Origin: CAYPTI01 sp964413525 [NCBI: uncultured bacterium]
GTDB taxonomy: Bacteria > T1Sed10-126
Reading direction: 5' to 3'
Length of the DNA stretch: 18,194 nt
Assembly (NCBI GenBank): GCA_964413525.1
Contig: CAYPTI010000026.1
Location: 1-18,194 of the forward strand
Shown here: positions 1 to 6,786 of the stretch, piece by piece
How the letters are laid out: every line of letters begins with the position of its first letter
How positions within the stretch are numbered: position 1 is the stretch's first letter
Position numbers and translations under genes: made by a program
The notes under the pieces: generated by a model
Told to the model about the DNA's origin: nothing
Seen by the model: the letters and a program-made list of their open reading frames with translations, nothing else
The model's database searches: none

Positions 1-167
1 CCGTCTTTGAGCTGACCGGCCACCGGAAGCTCCCCCCGGACATCCGGAACACCCGAGGCGAGTCGCTTCTCACCCGCATGAACTATGTCCTCACCCGAAC
101 CGGTGACGGCTGGAAAATCACCACCGCCCAGAACACCGCCATCCACCCCGTCGCCCTTCCCGACTGA
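1..167 (+). CDS. 3' end of a SnoaL-like/DUF4440 (SgcJ/EcaC-type) protein, partial
   Basis: Reading frame 3 is open from the window edge to a TGA at 165-167 and encodes about 54 residues. The tail includes LTRMNYVLTRTGDGWKITT followed by AQNTAI. This pattern of a long strand, a Gly-rich turn (TGDGWKI) and a short final strand is typical of the last two beta strands of NTF2-fold DUF4440/SgcJ-EcaC proteins, where a line such as GGWRIAAAQNT closes the sheet. Most of the protein lies outside the window, so active-site residues cannot be judged. The family is a mixed group of small alpha+beta barrels, and neither a reaction nor a substrate can be assigned. The end of the gene is followed by about 220 bp before the next gene. 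The family call rests on this short tail only. Confidence 0.55.
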   Translation, partial: VFELTGHRKLPPDIRNTRGESLLTRMNYVLTRTGDGWKITTAQNTAIHPVALPD

Positions 168-299
168 CCACTCTCCCTTTCCCTATCGACCGGGTCGGTG
201 CCCCCCGGTAGTCGAACGAAACCCCGTCTATTCCTTCAGGATGAACCGTTGGTTCCGTACCGGGGCAGGGAGACAGCAATAAAGTACCCCAAAGGTTTG

Positions 300-328
300 T
301 TTACCCGAGGAATTCAGATTAATAGAAT
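300..328 (+). promoter_or_regulatory. Candidate sigma70-type promoter for the Nramp-like gene
   Basis: TTTACC at 300-305 (4 of 6 match to TTGACA), a 17-nt spacer and TAGAAT at 323-328 (5 of 6 match to TATAAT) sit in a locally AT-rich stretch. Transcription would begin about 55 nt upstream of the ATG at 390. An overlapping alternative is TTGTTT at 297-302 with TAATAG at 320-325, also 17 nt apart. This is pattern matching only. Confidence 0.4.
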
Positions 329-389
329 AATCCAAGTTTTAATCGAATCATTCGAACCACGAGTTCATTACCTGAGAGGTGGATGGAAC

Positions 390-1619
390 ATGGACGAGGC
401 AGGGGCGAGTTCCGTTTGGAGCTACTTAAAAGCGGTAGGACCCGCGCTTTTTTTGGCTGCGGTTGTGGTAGGTCCTGGAAGCATAACGCTCAGCACGATT
501 GCCGGAAGTTTGTACGGATACGCCCTGCTGTGGGTACCGATTATCGCGATCGTTTTCATGATCGTATACGTCTGGATGTCAGCCCGGATCGGGCTGGTGA
601 CCGGTCAAACGATCTTCGGGGCCACCCGGACAAAATACAATCAGACCGTGGCGTTTCTTGGGGGATTGTTTGGATTCCTTACCATTCTGGCCTTTCAGGC
701 CGGAAACAACGCGGGGATCGGATTCGCCTCGGAAGCCCTGTTTGGTTACGACGTCCGTGCATGGGCAGTGTTGTTCACCCTGGTGGCTATCGGGTTTGTC
801 TGGTTGCCGGATCTGTACGACAAAATCGAATGGCTCGTCCGGTTGATCGTCGGCATTATGTTGCTTGCTTTCGTCGGGACGCTGGTCATCGTCGGGTTTG
901 ACGTCGGTGAGGCGGCCACCGGATTGGTGCCCTCCTTTCCGGACTTTGACAGTCTTCTGCTGTCGCTGGGGATCGCGGCGACCTCATTTTCCATCGCCGC
1001 GGCCGTGTATCAGACTCATCTGATGCGGGAAAAGGAATGGGGGCCTGAGAAACTGGCCGAAGAAGCCGCCGACACCATCATTGGGATCGTCCTGCTGGGA
1101 CTGATCGTGGTCGTCATCATGTTGACCAGCGCCCGGGTGATTTTTGAGGGGGCCGGTGATCCGGCCTTCAGCGCTCAGGGAATGGCCGAACAGCTTGAAC
1201 CCCTGGTGGGGTCCGGGGCCTTTTATCTGTTCACCATCGGATTTTTCTTTGCTTCTCTCTCGTCCCTGGTGGTCAACGCGCTCATCGGAGCCACACTCCT
1301 GGTCGACGGCTACGGGGCCGAACCCTCGATGGACGCTCGACCGGTCAAGGTCTGGACGACCGTAGCCATGCTGTTGGGTCTTATTCCCATCCTGTTTTTT
1401 CAGGAAAGTCCAATTGAGCTTCTCCGCATCGCCCAGGCCCTGGCCATCGTGGCCTTCCCCCTGCTGGCCTATCTGGTGTTGATGATCGCCAGTGATAAAG
1501 AAATGATGGGGGAACACGCGAACGGTCCGGGAATGATTGTTCTGGGGGGCGTCGGGTATCTGGCGATCATCGGGATTGTGCTGAATTACCTGTACGAGGT
1601 GGTGCAGTTCATTTCCTGA
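390..1619 (+). CDS. Nramp-family-like membrane transporter lacking canonical metal motifs
   Basis: The 409-residue protein has about 11 hydrophobic segments, the usual size and topology for the Nramp (LeuT-fold) family. The ATG at 390 is chosen because GAGAGG lies about 10 nt upstream, and the preceding in-frame residues (the frame is open from 198) are unlike a transporter. The first membrane segment carries GPGSI (residues 28-32) where metal-transporting Nramps have DPGN. The sixth segment reads AAAVYQTH (203-210) where the canonical MPH motif should be. Both half-sites that bind Mn2+/Fe2+ are therefore missing, so the call is Nramp-like transporter with unknown substrate rather than MntH. 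It stands alone on the + strand, with its own AT-rich upstream region, and faces the M20 gene convergently. Family membership is fairly secure; transport of divalent metal is not. Confidence 0.8.
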   Translation: MDEAGASSVWSYLKAVGPALFLAAVVVGPGSITLSTIAGSLYGYALLWVPIIAIVFMIVYVWMSARIGLVTGQTIFGATRTKYNQTVAFLGGLFGFLTILAFQAGNNAGIGFASEALFGYDVRAWAVLFTLVAIGFVWLPDLYDKIEWLVRLIVGIMLLAFVGTLVIVGFDVGEAATGLVPSFPDFDSLLLSLGIAATSFSIAAAVYQTHLMREKEWGPEKLAEEAADTIIGIVLLGLIVVVIMLTSARVIFEGAGDPAFSAQGMAEQLEPLVGSGAFYLFTIGFFFASLSSLVVNALIGATLLVDGYGAEPSMDARPVKVWTTVAMLLGLIPILFFQESPIELLRIAQALAIVAFPLLAYLVLMIASDKEMMGEHANGPGMIVLGGVGYLAIIGIVLNYLYEVVQFIS

Positions 1620-1638
1620 CACCCCGTATCCGGAAGAT

Positions 1639-1667
1639 GGGTCAAGTCCTTGTTCTTGTGTTGACCC
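1639..1667. terminator. Stem-loop between convergent genes, possible terminator
   Basis: GGGTCAA at 1639-1645 pairs perfectly with TTGACCC at 1661-1667 across a 15-nt loop, 20 nt after the Nramp-like stop. There is no run of T after it on either strand, so a classical intrinsic terminator is not demonstrated. The rest of 1620-1842 shows nothing else I can support. Confidence 0.3.
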
Positions 1668-1842
1668 GGTCCCCAGACGAGTTTGAATTCGCCGACCGGA
1701 CAACCCCCGATATCTTCAACTGATTCATACCCTGAATTAACCGGGGCTGAGCAGCCGTCCAGACTGATTCGGGGAACCTGCAATTTCACATCGTGACCGA
1801 GCTTCGGAGGCCGAATCGAAGCGGGAACCGACCGGTGCGATA

Positions 1843-3003
1843 TCAGGTCAGCAGGGAGTTGAGGATGGAGCGGTACACGTTTTCCGCCGCAACAAGATCC
1901 GCCAGCCGAACGGATTCATCCACCGTGTGGGCGTCCTCCTCAATGCTCCCCGGTCCGAACAGCACGGTAGGAATGCCCGCCTCGACCAGGAACCGAGCGT
2001 CCGTTGTGGCTTCCAGGCCGACCGGGTCTTCCGCAAGTCCCTGCTCCCGGGCCGCGGCCTGCACCGCCCTCACAATGGATTCGTTTTCACTCACCTCGAT
2101 CCCTCGCGCAAAGGCAAAAGTGTCCAGTTCCCAATCCAGAGGATTCCCAAGGTGGCGGCAAGAGTCGAGCAGGTCGGCCAGTTCGGATTCACGATCTCCC
2201 GAGTTTGACCGTTCGGGGTGGAGTCGCCAGTCCAGGGTCAGGCTCACCCGTTCGGGAACGACGTTGGGGGCGTCCCCTCCCCGGATCTCCGTGGCGGTGA
2301 TGGTCTCCGGGGCCAGGTAGGGGTGAGTCGTTTCCCGACGGAGAGTACGATCCAATCGTTCCAGACGTTCAAGTACTCGCCTGGTCGCCTGGATTGCATT
2401 GGTTCCCTGATCGGGTCGTCCCGAATGGGCGCTTCGGCCCCGGATGGTGATCCGGAACCGGATGAATCCCTTGTGGGCGATGCAGACTCGATTCCGCGTC
2501 GGTTCTCCGATGACGGCGGCGTCGGCTTTTATTCCCCGCTTCATCATGAGCCGGCTCCCGTCGCCGGCCCATTCTTCGTCCACCACGAAGGCCAGGATGA
2601 CTTCACCCATATCGGGGGAATCGCGGTAACAGCCTTCGGCCGCCAGGATCGTGGCCGCGAGCGCCCCCTTCATATCGGAGGTCCCCCGTCCGATCAGTCT
2701 TCCGTCGACAACCCGAAGTTCGTAAGGGTCCCCGGTCCAGTCCGGGGACCGGGCGGGAACGACGTCCGTGTGACCCGCCAGAAGTAACCGTCCCCGGGAC
2801 GGATCCCCCACTCGGGCAATGACGTTCGGGCGGTTTTCTTCCACCTCGTACCGTTCGAGCTCAAACGGAACGGGGGAAGACTGAAGGCGCTGGTGGATGA
2901 AGTCCGCCACGGCCTGCTCGTTTCCGGGGGGATTCTCACTGGGCCGTTCGACCAGCTCCCGCGTTAATTCGATCAGCTGTTCCTCGTTCGATGACCGATT
3001 CAA
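1843..3003 (-). CDS. M20-family metallopeptidase/deacylase (ArgE/DapE/ACY1-like)
   Basis: The 386-residue product has the full M20 metal set. HxD lies in AGHTDV (His78, Asp80), the bridging Asp110 in GRGTSDMKG, the catalytic Glu143 and ligand Glu144 in VVDEEW, Glu167 in IGEPT, and the last ligand His359 in DAHTVDE near the C-terminus. A lid/dimerisation domain falls between roughly 175 and 290. Enzymes of this group hydrolyse N-acyl amino acids or short peptides with two metal ions; the exact substrate (acetylornithine, succinyl-diaminopimelate, aminoacyl compounds) cannot be read off. The start is TTG at 3003: an in-frame TAA lies two codons upstream, and GGGTG sits about 7 nt before it. No ATG or GTG occurs nearby. 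It is a single gene, divergent from the SDR gene, and probably cytoplasmic because no signal peptide is seen. Confidence 0.88.
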   Translation of the reverse strand: MNRSSNEEQLIELTRELVERPSENPPGNEQAVADFIHQRLQSSPVPFELERYEVEENRPNVIARVGDPSRGRLLLAGHTDVVPARSPDWTGDPYELRVVDGRLIGRGTSDMKGALAATILAAEGCYRDSPDMGEVILAFVVDEEWAGDGSRLMMKRGIKADAAVIGEPTRNRVCIAHKGFIRFRITIRGRSAHSGRPDQGTNAIQATRRVLERLERLDRTLRRETTHPYLAPETITATEIRGGDAPNVVPERVSLTLDWRLHPERSNSGDRESELADLLDSCRHLGNPLDWELDTFAFARGIEVSENESIVRAVQAAAREQGLAEDPVGLEATTDARFLVEAGIPTVLFGPGSIEEDAHTVDESVRLADLVAAENVYRSILNSLLT

Positions 3004-3189
3004 TCGTTATCACCCGGGTCTGAAGCAAAAGAAATCATTATTGTCGGTCTCCTCGGTCAGGTTTGCTGATCTTCCTGGTGCAACTCCATACTAGACGGAG
3101 CGTGCTGGCTCGAAAACGATGATGCAATCGAACCAAAGTACAGTGAGTTTTGGGATGGTTCCGTTTGTGATCGTACGGTCGACCAAACC

Positions 3190-3220
3190 TTGACAGAATC
3201 ACCAGTATGAAGACGATTAT
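3190..3220 (+). promoter_or_regulatory. Candidate promoter for the SDR/DapA-like pair
   Basis: A perfect TTGACA lies at 3190-3195 and GATTAT (4 of 6) at 3215-3220, separated by 19 nt, longer than the ideal 17. It lies in the 292-bp divergent gap between the M20 and SDR genes, about 75 nt before the ATG at 3296. The rest of 3004-3295 contains no gene or RNA I can support. A promoter for the M20 gene should also be there but none stood out. Confidence 0.35.
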
Positions 3221-3295
3221 GAACAAAATGAACTTTTCCGGTAGGCGCTGCGATGATGAACTGCTCCGGTCACTCCATTCAGGGAACGATTTCCG

Positions 3296-4327
3296 ATGAC
3301 TTCCGACAAGATTACCTCGCTTGATGACCTTAAAACTCGGCTCGCCCGTCCGTCCGACGAACTGATCAACGATCTGAACCGCCTTGACGGAGATCTTATG
3401 CTTCTCGGAGTCGGAGGGAAAATGGGTCCCAGCCTGGCGAGGCTCGCTCGAAACGCGCTTGATCAGCTGGACGGTAGGCGCCGCGTGATCGGGGTCTCAC
3501 GGTTTAGTTCGGAGGGGTTGCGGGAAGAGCTGGAGTCCGATGGAATCGAGACCGTCCGGGCGGATCTGCTGGACGAGACCCGGCTCAAGGAACTACCTTC
3601 CGTTCAAAACATTGTTTACCTGGTGGGCCGAAAATTTGGAACCAGCGGACGCAAGGATCTGACCTGGGCCATCAACTCATATCTGCCGGGACGGGTGGCT
3701 TCCCGCTGGAAGGATTCCCGGATCGTGGCGCTCTCTACCGGGAACGTTTACCCCATGGTCCCGATAACCGAGGGCGGTCCGACCGAGGAAGTCGAGTGTG
3801 ACCCGGTTGGGGAATATGCTCAGTCGTGCCTCGGTCGGGAGCGGGTCTTTGAGTACGTTTCCCGGACCGAAGACGTATCGCTGGCTTTGATTCGACTGAA
3901 CTACGCGATTGATCTTCGGTACGGGGTGCTCCACGACGTGGCGACCCAGGTATATTCGGGGAATCCCGTGGACCTCAGCATGAGCCAGGTCAACGTGATC
4001 TGGCAGGGGGACGCGAATGAGATGATCCTTCGCAGTTTGCTTCACACCGATTCCCCTCCCAACGTGTTAAACGTGACGGGACCGGAGACCATTTCGGTCA
4101 AGTGGATGGCGAACGAATTTGCCGATCGGTTCGGGACCGAACCGGTGTTCAGTGGGGAACCCGAACCCACCGCTCTGTTGAACAACGCCGCCCGAGCCCA
4201 TCAATTGTTTGGTTATCCCCGGGTTCCTCTGGAGCGGATGATCGACTGGACCGCCCACTGGATCGAAATTGACGGTCCCACCCACGATAAACCGACCCAT
4301 TTTCAGGAACGGGAAGGGGAATTCTGA
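3296..4327 (+). CDS. NAD-dependent epimerase/dehydratase-like SDR with a YxxxC site
   Basis: The 343-residue protein begins with about 30 helical residues and then a nucleotide-binding Rossmann start, GVGGKMG (38-44). An acidic segment follows (ADLLD, 89-93), then the strand NIVYLVGRKFG (105-115) and the SDR serine strand ALSTGNVYP (145-153). This is the order of an extended SDR such as UDP-sugar epimerases. The catalytic motif reads YAQSC (174-178): the tyrosine is present but the usual lysine of YxxxK is cysteine. The protein may therefore be catalytically altered or a sensor/partner. The ATG is preceded by AGGGA about 10 nt away. It is followed 21 nt later, in the same frame, by a DapA-like gene, so the two are surely co-transcribed and probably work on one substrate. 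The family call is secure, the reaction unknown. Confidence 0.82.
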   Translation: MTSDKITSLDDLKTRLARPSDELINDLNRLDGDLMLLGVGGKMGPSLARLARNALDQLDGRRRVIGVSRFSSEGLREELESDGIETVRADLLDETRLKELPSVQNIVYLVGRKFGTSGRKDLTWAINSYLPGRVASRWKDSRIVALSTGNVYPMVPITEGGPTEEVECDPVGEYAQSCLGRERVFEYVSRTEDVSLALIRLNYAIDLRYGVLHDVATQVYSGNPVDLSMSQVNVIWQGDANEMILRSLLHTDSPPNVLNVTGPETISVKWMANEFADRFGTEPVFSGEPEPTALLNNAARAHQLFGYPRVPLERMIDWTAHWIEIDGPTHDKPTHFQEREGEF

Positions 4328-4348
4328 CCGATCGTTCTCCGTGACGAT

Positions 4349-5389
4349 TTGCTTGAGCGGCTCCACGAGGGCATGGTGATCCCGGCCCATCCCCTTGCGT
4401 TGACCTCTTCCCGAGAACTCGACCGGTCCCGGCAGAAGGCCCTGACACGGTACTACCTTGACGCGGGAGCGGGCGGGATCGCGGTCGGGGTTCACTCCAC
4501 CCAGTTTGAAATTCGGGGTCCTGAGTTTGATCTGTTTGAACCGGTTTTAAAACTCGCCATCGAGACGGTAAACCGCTGGTCCCCGGAGCGTCCGTTGTTG
4601 AACATCGCCGGGGTCATTGGCCCCACCGACCAGGCGTTGTCTGAAGCCGAGCTGGCGGCGGAACTCGGGTACGACATGGTGCTGCTAAGCAACGCGGTTG
4701 AGGGGTACTCGGAGGAAGAGCTACTTGACCGGGCCCGGTCGGTGTCGGAGGTGCTTCCCGTGTTCGGGTTTTATCTTCAACCGGCCGTGGGAGGACGGGA
4801 ACTCAGTTTCGACTTCTGGCGTTCGTTTGCCGAGATTCCCCGGGTCCAGGCCATCAAGATCGCCCCGTTTGACCGGTATCGGACCCTGGATGTCGTTCGG
4901 GCGGTTTGTGAATCGTCCCGGCGGGAGGAAATTGCCCTTTACACCGGAAACGACGATACCATCGTAACCGATCTGCTGACCCCGTTTGAACTAACCGTGG
5001 ACGGAGACCCGGTACAAAAATACATCGTGGGCGGGTTGCTGGGGCAGTGGGGGTTCTGGACCCGGAAAGCCGTTGAGTTACTGGATCGAATAAAAGAGGT
5101 CCGTCACCAGGAGCGAATTCCGTCCGATCTGCTCAAGATTGGGGCCCAGATCACGGACGTGAACGCCGCGGTGTTCGATCCGGCCCACGAATTTGCCGGA
5201 TGTCTCCCGGGAATTCACGAAATGCTTCGCCGGCAGGGTCTGCTGGAGGGGCGGTGGTGTCTCGACCCGGAAGAGACCCTCTCACCGGGACAGCTGGAGG
5301 AAATTCAACGGGTTTCCGATGATTACCCTCACCTGAACGACGACGAGTTTGTGGCCGGAAACCTGGAGCGCTGGACCGAGAAAGCGTAA
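4349..5389 (+). CDS. Dihydrodipicolinate synthase-family (DapA-like) lyase/aldolase
   Basis: The 346-residue TIM-barrel protein keeps the class I aldolase pair: Tyr142 in FGFYLQP and Lys170 in VQAIKIAPF. They are 28 residues apart, the same spacing as Tyr133-Lys161 of E. coli DapA. The pyruvate-carboxylate motif GTTGE is not conserved; the equivalent strand ends in GVHSTQ (47-52). It is therefore unlikely to be true DapA and more likely a keto-acid aldolase or dehydratase of unknown substrate. The start is uncertain. No ATG or GTG lies between the preceding in-frame TGA (4325-4327) and the ATG at 4373, and the latter would cut into the first barrel strand. TTG at 4349 is the best choice, without a clear ribosome-binding site, so translation is probably coupled to the SDR gene. 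Confidence 0.82.
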   Translation: MLERLHEGMVIPAHPLALTSSRELDRSRQKALTRYYLDAGAGGIAVGVHSTQFEIRGPEFDLFEPVLKLAIETVNRWSPERPLLNIAGVIGPTDQALSEAELAAELGYDMVLLSNAVEGYSEEELLDRARSVSEVLPVFGFYLQPAVGGRELSFDFWRSFAEIPRVQAIKIAPFDRYRTLDVVRAVCESSRREEIALYTGNDDTIVTDLLTPFELTVDGDPVQKYIVGGLLGQWGFWTRKAVELLDRIKEVRHQERIPSDLLKIGAQITDVNAAVFDPAHEFAGCLPGIHEMLRRQGLLEGRWCLDPEETLSPGQLEEIQRVSDDYPHLNDDEFVAGNLERWTEKA

Positions 5390-5470
5390 CGGTCGCCATA
5401 CCCCACAGTTGGATCAGACCCGCTACTCTCTTCCTCCCAATCCTGCTTTTTCAAAAGCAAACAATATGCA

Positions 5471-5484
5471 GGACGGTGTCGTCC
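5471..5484 (-). terminator. Terminator-like hairpin after the orphan binding-protein gene
   Basis: On the - strand, GGACG-ACAC-CGTCC forms a 5-bp stem with a tetraloop 13 nt after the TAA of the binding protein. It is followed by a T-rich stretch (TGCATATTGTTTGCTTTT). A second small palindrome, TGCTTTTTCAAAAGCA at 5444-5459, lies between it and the convergent DapA-like gene and could serve either strand. The stem is short, so confidence is low. Confidence 0.35.
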
Positions 5485-5497
5485 ATCAGCCGGGGGG

Positions 5498-6535
5498 TTA
5501 GGAGTCGCCGCCTTCGTCATTCGGCGTCCAATTGTGTCCGGGGTTGAACTCGTTCGTGTACACTTCGTCGACATTGATCGAACGTTCGATGTCGAAGTGT
5601 TCTTCAACGAGGTCCACCGTTGTCTGCATCCGTTCGCGGTCTATCCAGCCCAAACCATGTTCCCGCGTGACATCGGAAACGAACAACGGTCTTTCTTCTT
5701 CAAGAAAGTGAATGAGTTTGTCGGGTTCGGCTTCCGGAACGTACTCTCGTAAAATCTGCAGTCCTTCCTCGGGGTTGTTGAACAACCACTGGTATCCTCG
5801 CAAGGCCGCATCCATAAACCGTGCCACTACCTCGGGATTTTCCTCGATCATGTCACTATGGGTAAACATGGCATTCCCGTACATATCCACTCCATATTCA
5901 TGCCAGGGGAAGGCAATCAGTTCACCCTCGTCATGGGATTGTTCGTACAAATAACGGGAATTGAGATAGAACGTGGAGGCATCGACCTGGCCCGATCCCT
6001 GGGTCGAAATTTCCGAGCCAGGACTGACCCCCACCCAGCGAACGGAGTCGGGCTCCAGACCCGTGGCGTCCTCAAACACTCCCCACATGATCCGTTGAGC
6101 ATCCCCTTCCGGGGCACCGACGGTTTTCCCCGCCAGGTCCTGTGGCTCTTCAATGCCATGATCCCGTCGCGCCCACGTCGTAAAAGGGGTTCGTTGGTAC
6201 AAAGCGGCCAGAATCGTTAAGTCGAGGTTATCGTCCCCGATGCCAACGAGGATTGTCGGTAAGTCGGCAATCGCTATATCGGCTCGTTTCACCGATGCCA
6301 ATCGGACGGCATCCCCCGAACCGGTTCCTTTTTCAATCGTTACATCAAGATTGTTTTCCTCGTAATAACCGAGGTGGTCGGCAAGATAGTATGCGGCAAG
6401 CTCTCCCTGGGATTCCGGCAGCCAGTTCAGACGAACCGTAATTTCGTCTTGAGATTGAGCCGGAGAACCCAGGATCACAACGAACAGGGCCAGGGTCATC
6501 AAAGCAGCAAAGTATGAAGTTGTTCGTCGAAGCAT
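5498..6535 (-). CDS. ABC transporter solute-binding protein, NMT1/TauA-SsuA-like (orphan paralogue)
   Basis: The 345-residue protein starts with a type I signal peptide: MLRR, a hydrophobic core to about residue 24, and a site near SPAQS-QDE. No lipobox cysteine is present, so a free periplasmic protein is expected. The mature part opens with VRLNWLP and AAYYLADHLGYY, and continues with TIEKGTGSGDAV and GKTVGAPEGDAQ, the layout of NMT1/THI5-like type 2 periplasmic binding proteins that serve TauABC/SsuABC-type importers. The ATG at 6535 has GGAGGG about 10 nt upstream. It is a close paralogue of the protein at 11511-12515, with matching blocks from DHGIEEP to the end. However, no permease or ATPase lies beside it, so it probably docks on the same membrane complex with a different ligand. 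Ligands of the family include sulfonates, taurine and pyrimidine precursors; none can be assigned here. Confidence 0.85.
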   Translation of the reverse strand: MLRRTTSYFAALMTLALFVVILGSPAQSQDEITVRLNWLPESQGELAAYYLADHLGYYEENNLDVTIEKGTGSGDAVRLASVKRADIAIADLPTILVGIGDDNLDLTILAALYQRTPFTTWARRDHGIEEPQDLAGKTVGAPEGDAQRIMWGVFEDATGLEPDSVRWVGVSPGSEISTQGSGQVDASTFYLNSRYLYEQSHDEGELIAFPWHEYGVDMYGNAMFTHSDMIEENPEVVARFMDAALRGYQWLFNNPEEGLQILREYVPEAEPDKLIHFLEEERPLFVSDVTREHGLGWIDRERMQTTVDLVEEHFDIERSINVDEVYTNEFNPGHNWTPNDEGGDS

Positions 6536-6581
6536 AACATTTCGCCCTCCATGAAATTATTTTTGAACAATCTATAGACAG

Positions 6582-6610
6582 CTCATAGTTGGTCAGTGGT
6601 AGTGAATCAA
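6582..6610 (-). promoter_or_regulatory. Candidate promoter for the orphan binding-protein gene
   Basis: On the - strand TTGATT (6610-6605, 4 of 6) and TATGAG (6587-6582, 4 of 6) are spaced exactly 17 nt apart in an AT-rich gap, with the gene start about 45 nt downstream. Together with the terminator at 6713-6730 this suggests the orphan binding protein has its own transcript. Confidence 0.4.
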
Positions 6611-6665
6611 TAATTCAACCTGATTTTCTCATCGGTTCGCTACACTTATAAATAAAATGCCGTCA

Positions 6666-6689
6666 CAATCTTACACAAGCACAAGATTG
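6666..6689. repeat. Inverted repeat CAATCTT-N10-AAGATTG
   Basis: Two perfect 7-nt arms (6666-6672 and 6683-6689) with a 10-nt spacer lie upstream of the predicted promoter of the orphan binding protein, with arm centres 17 nt apart. This fits a dimeric regulator site or a weak hairpin; no regulator gene is present in the window. Confidence 0.35.
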
Positions 6690-6712
6690 AGCATTTGTAA
6701 ATCAAACCGTTA

Positions 6713-6730
6713 GCCCGACCGAAGCCGGGC
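6713..6730 (-). terminator. C(UUCG)G hairpin, probable terminator of the alcohol dehydrogenase transcript
   Basis: On the - strand the sequence GCCCGGC-TTCG-GTCGGGC folds into a 7-bp stem (one G-U pair) closed by the very stable C(UUCG)G tetraloop, about 57 nt after the TAA of the alcohol dehydrogenase. What follows (TAACGGTTTGATTT) is only moderately T-rich. A transcription end or an mRNA 3' stabiliser is the natural reading. Confidence 0.6.
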
Positions 6731-6786
6731 GATGAAATCAAGCCATTGCAGGCATTCTGGCCAATCTCAGCACGGATATCGTCAAA

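Noticed and set aside
198-389. A 64-residue N-terminal extension of the Nramp-like protein from GTG 198
   Set aside because: The extension is polar and low-complexity, crosses the AT-rich promoter region, and the ATG at 390 has a good ribosome-binding site.
370-390. CCTGAGAGG and, at 12615, ACCTGAGA, as possible TPP or glycine riboswitch pieces
   Set aside because: Only a few bases match; the other conserved elements and the helices of either riboswitch are missing nearby.
984-1703. A 239-residue open frame antisense to the Nramp-like gene
   Set aside because: It is rich in Gly, Gln, His and Asp with no domain or membrane pattern, and is the mirror of a well-defined membrane protein; a compositional shadow.
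3038-3226. A 62-residue open frame on the - strand in the M20/SDR gap with a hydrophobic beginning
   Set aside because: Only the first dozen residues are hydrophobic, the rest looks random, there is no ribosome-binding site support, and the region should hold two divergent promoters.
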